Assembly: GCA_945952355.1 (NCBI GenBank)
Contig: CAMFIW010000169.1
Location: forward strand, 1-6,576
From: an uncultured Phenylobacterium sp.
Lineage (GTDB): Bacteria; Pseudomonadota; Alphaproteobacteria; Caulobacterales; Caulobacteraceae
Reading direction: 5' to 3'
Length of the DNA stretch: 6,576 nucleotides
Made by a program: the position numbers and the translations under genes
Shown: positions 5,815-6,576 of the stretch, piece by piece
Layout of the letters: every line of letters starts with the position of its first letter
How positions within the stretch are numbered: position 1 is the first letter of the stretch
The notes under the pieces: model-generated
Databases searched by the model: none
Seen by the model: only the letters and a program-made list of their open reading frames with translations
Told to the model about the DNA's origin: nothing

Positions 5815-6576
5815 ATGAGCGAACGGGTTCTAGTGATCGGTGCTGGGATGGCGGGCCTATGCACGGCGCTCGCCCTGGCGCCGAGCGGACGCGCCGTCAC
5901 CCTCCTGGAGCGCGATCCGCCGCCGCCGTCCGGCGATCCGGACGATGCCTTCGCCGACTGGGCGCGGCGCGGCGTCGGCCACCTGCGCCACAGCCACGCC
6001 TTCCTGGCCCGGCTGCGCGGCATCATCCGCGATGAGCATCCGCAACTCCTGGCCGAGCTGGTCGGCGCCGGCTGCCGGGAGCTGGGCTTCGACGGCATGC
6101 TGACCGAGATCCACCGGCGGACCTACACGCCGGCCAAGGTCGATTCCGACTTCGTGATCCTGACCTCCCGCCGCACCACGCTGGAGCTGGTGATCCGGCG
6201 CTATGTCGAGCGGCTGCCCGGGGTCACGATCCGTTCGGAGACCTTCGTGAAGGAACTGCTGACCGCGCCGGGGACACCGCTGACCGTCACCGGGGTCGAG
6301 CTCGAGGATGGCGAACACCTGCTGGCCGATGTGATCGTCGACGCGGCGGGCCGCACCTCCGGGGCGCCGGAACAGCTGGTCGCGCTCGGCGCGCCGATCA
6401 AGGAGACCTCCGAGACGGCCGGCATCCTCTATTTCACGCGCCACTACCGCCTGCGTCCCGGCCAGGAGGAGCCGCCGCGCGGCAAGGCGCCGGCGACCGG
6501 CGACCTCGGCTTCCTGAAGTTCGCCGTCTTCCCAGCCGACAACGGTTGCTTCTCGATCCCCCCCTCCGTCCCCGAC
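5815..6576 (+). CDS. FAD-dependent oxidoreductase/monooxygenase, N-terminal part (runs off the window)
   Basis: The frame is open from ATG 5815 to the last base (254 codons, no stop), so the gene continues outside. A strong GGAGGGG at 5804-5810 precedes the ATG. The protein begins with a Rossmann dinucleotide fold, VLVIGAGMAGL (Gly9, Gly11, Gly14), and Glu32 in LLERD at the end of the second strand is placed to bind the FAD ribose. RRGVGHLRHSHAFLARLRG (about 51-69) matches the His-rich segment common in FAD monooxygenase-like proteins related to aromatic hydroxylases and flavin halogenases. LTSRRTTLELVIRRYVE and DVIVDAAGRTS (about 188-198) are further conserved elements of the group. No signal peptide is seen, so it should be cytoplasmic. 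The substrate is unknown. The last residues read CFSIPPSVPD through a run of seven C, where relatives as I recall them have a beta-strand of the type FSITLSVP; a local sequence error there is possible. Confidence 0.85.
   Translation, partial: MSERVLVIGAGMAGLCTALALAPSGRAVTLLERDPPPPSGDPDDAFADWARRGVGHLRHSHAFLARLRGIIRDEHPQLLAELVGAGCRELGFDGMLTEIHRRTYTPAKVDSDFVILTSRRTTLELVIRRYVERLPGVTIRSETFVKELLTAPGTPLTVTGVELEDGEHLLADVIVDAAGRTSGAPEQLVALGAPIKETSETAGILYFTRHYRLRPGQEEPPRGKAPATGDLGFLKFAVFPADNGCFSIPPSVPD

Overview
The window is GC-rich chromosomal DNA with strong G/C preference at third codon positions. It most resembles an alphaproteobacterium of the Caulobacterales (Caulobacter/Phenylobacterium-like). 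The best clue is its RNase E: the S1 domain carries an acidic/helical insertion, the C-terminal half alternates acidic and arginine-rich blocks, and the protein ends in the GWW peptide that binds PNPase in Caulobacter crescentus. The genus assignment is an inference.

Layout: (1) 1-564, minus strand: the N-terminal part of a secreted AMIN-domain protein, probably a cell-wall N-acetylmuramoyl-L-alanine amidase (AmiC type); its catalytic domain lies outside the left edge. (2) About 565-963: a divergent intergenic region with candidate promoters and a probable long rne leader that ends in a hairpin just upstream of the ribosome binding site. (3) 964-3540, plus: rne, complete RNase E, the scaffold of the RNA degradosome. 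(4) 3586-4946, plus: a periplasmic BepA-like M48 metalloprotease with TPR-like C-terminus, whose frame is broken near the 3' end by what looks like a small internal deletion. (5) 4988-5713, plus: a lipoprotein thiol-disulfide oxidoreductase of the DsbA/ScsC type. (6) 5714-5814: a gap rich in inverted repeats. (7) 5815 to the right edge, plus: the N-terminal part of an FAD-dependent oxidoreductase/monooxygenase.

The amidase, M48 protease and Dsb-like lipoprotein all act in the cell envelope (peptidoglycan remodelling, outer-membrane protein quality control, disulfide chemistry). rne, the protease and the Dsb gene are close together on one strand (45-bp and 41-bp gaps), so co-transcription is plausible. 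The FAD enzyme follows after 101 bp with its own strong ribosome binding site and may be a separate unit.

I see no mobile element, CRISPR array, tRNA, rRNA or unknown defence-like system. The observations most worth checking are the frame break in the M48 gene, the nested inverted repeats before the FAD gene, the rne leader hairpin, and the aromatic-rich island inside the disordered tail of RNase E.
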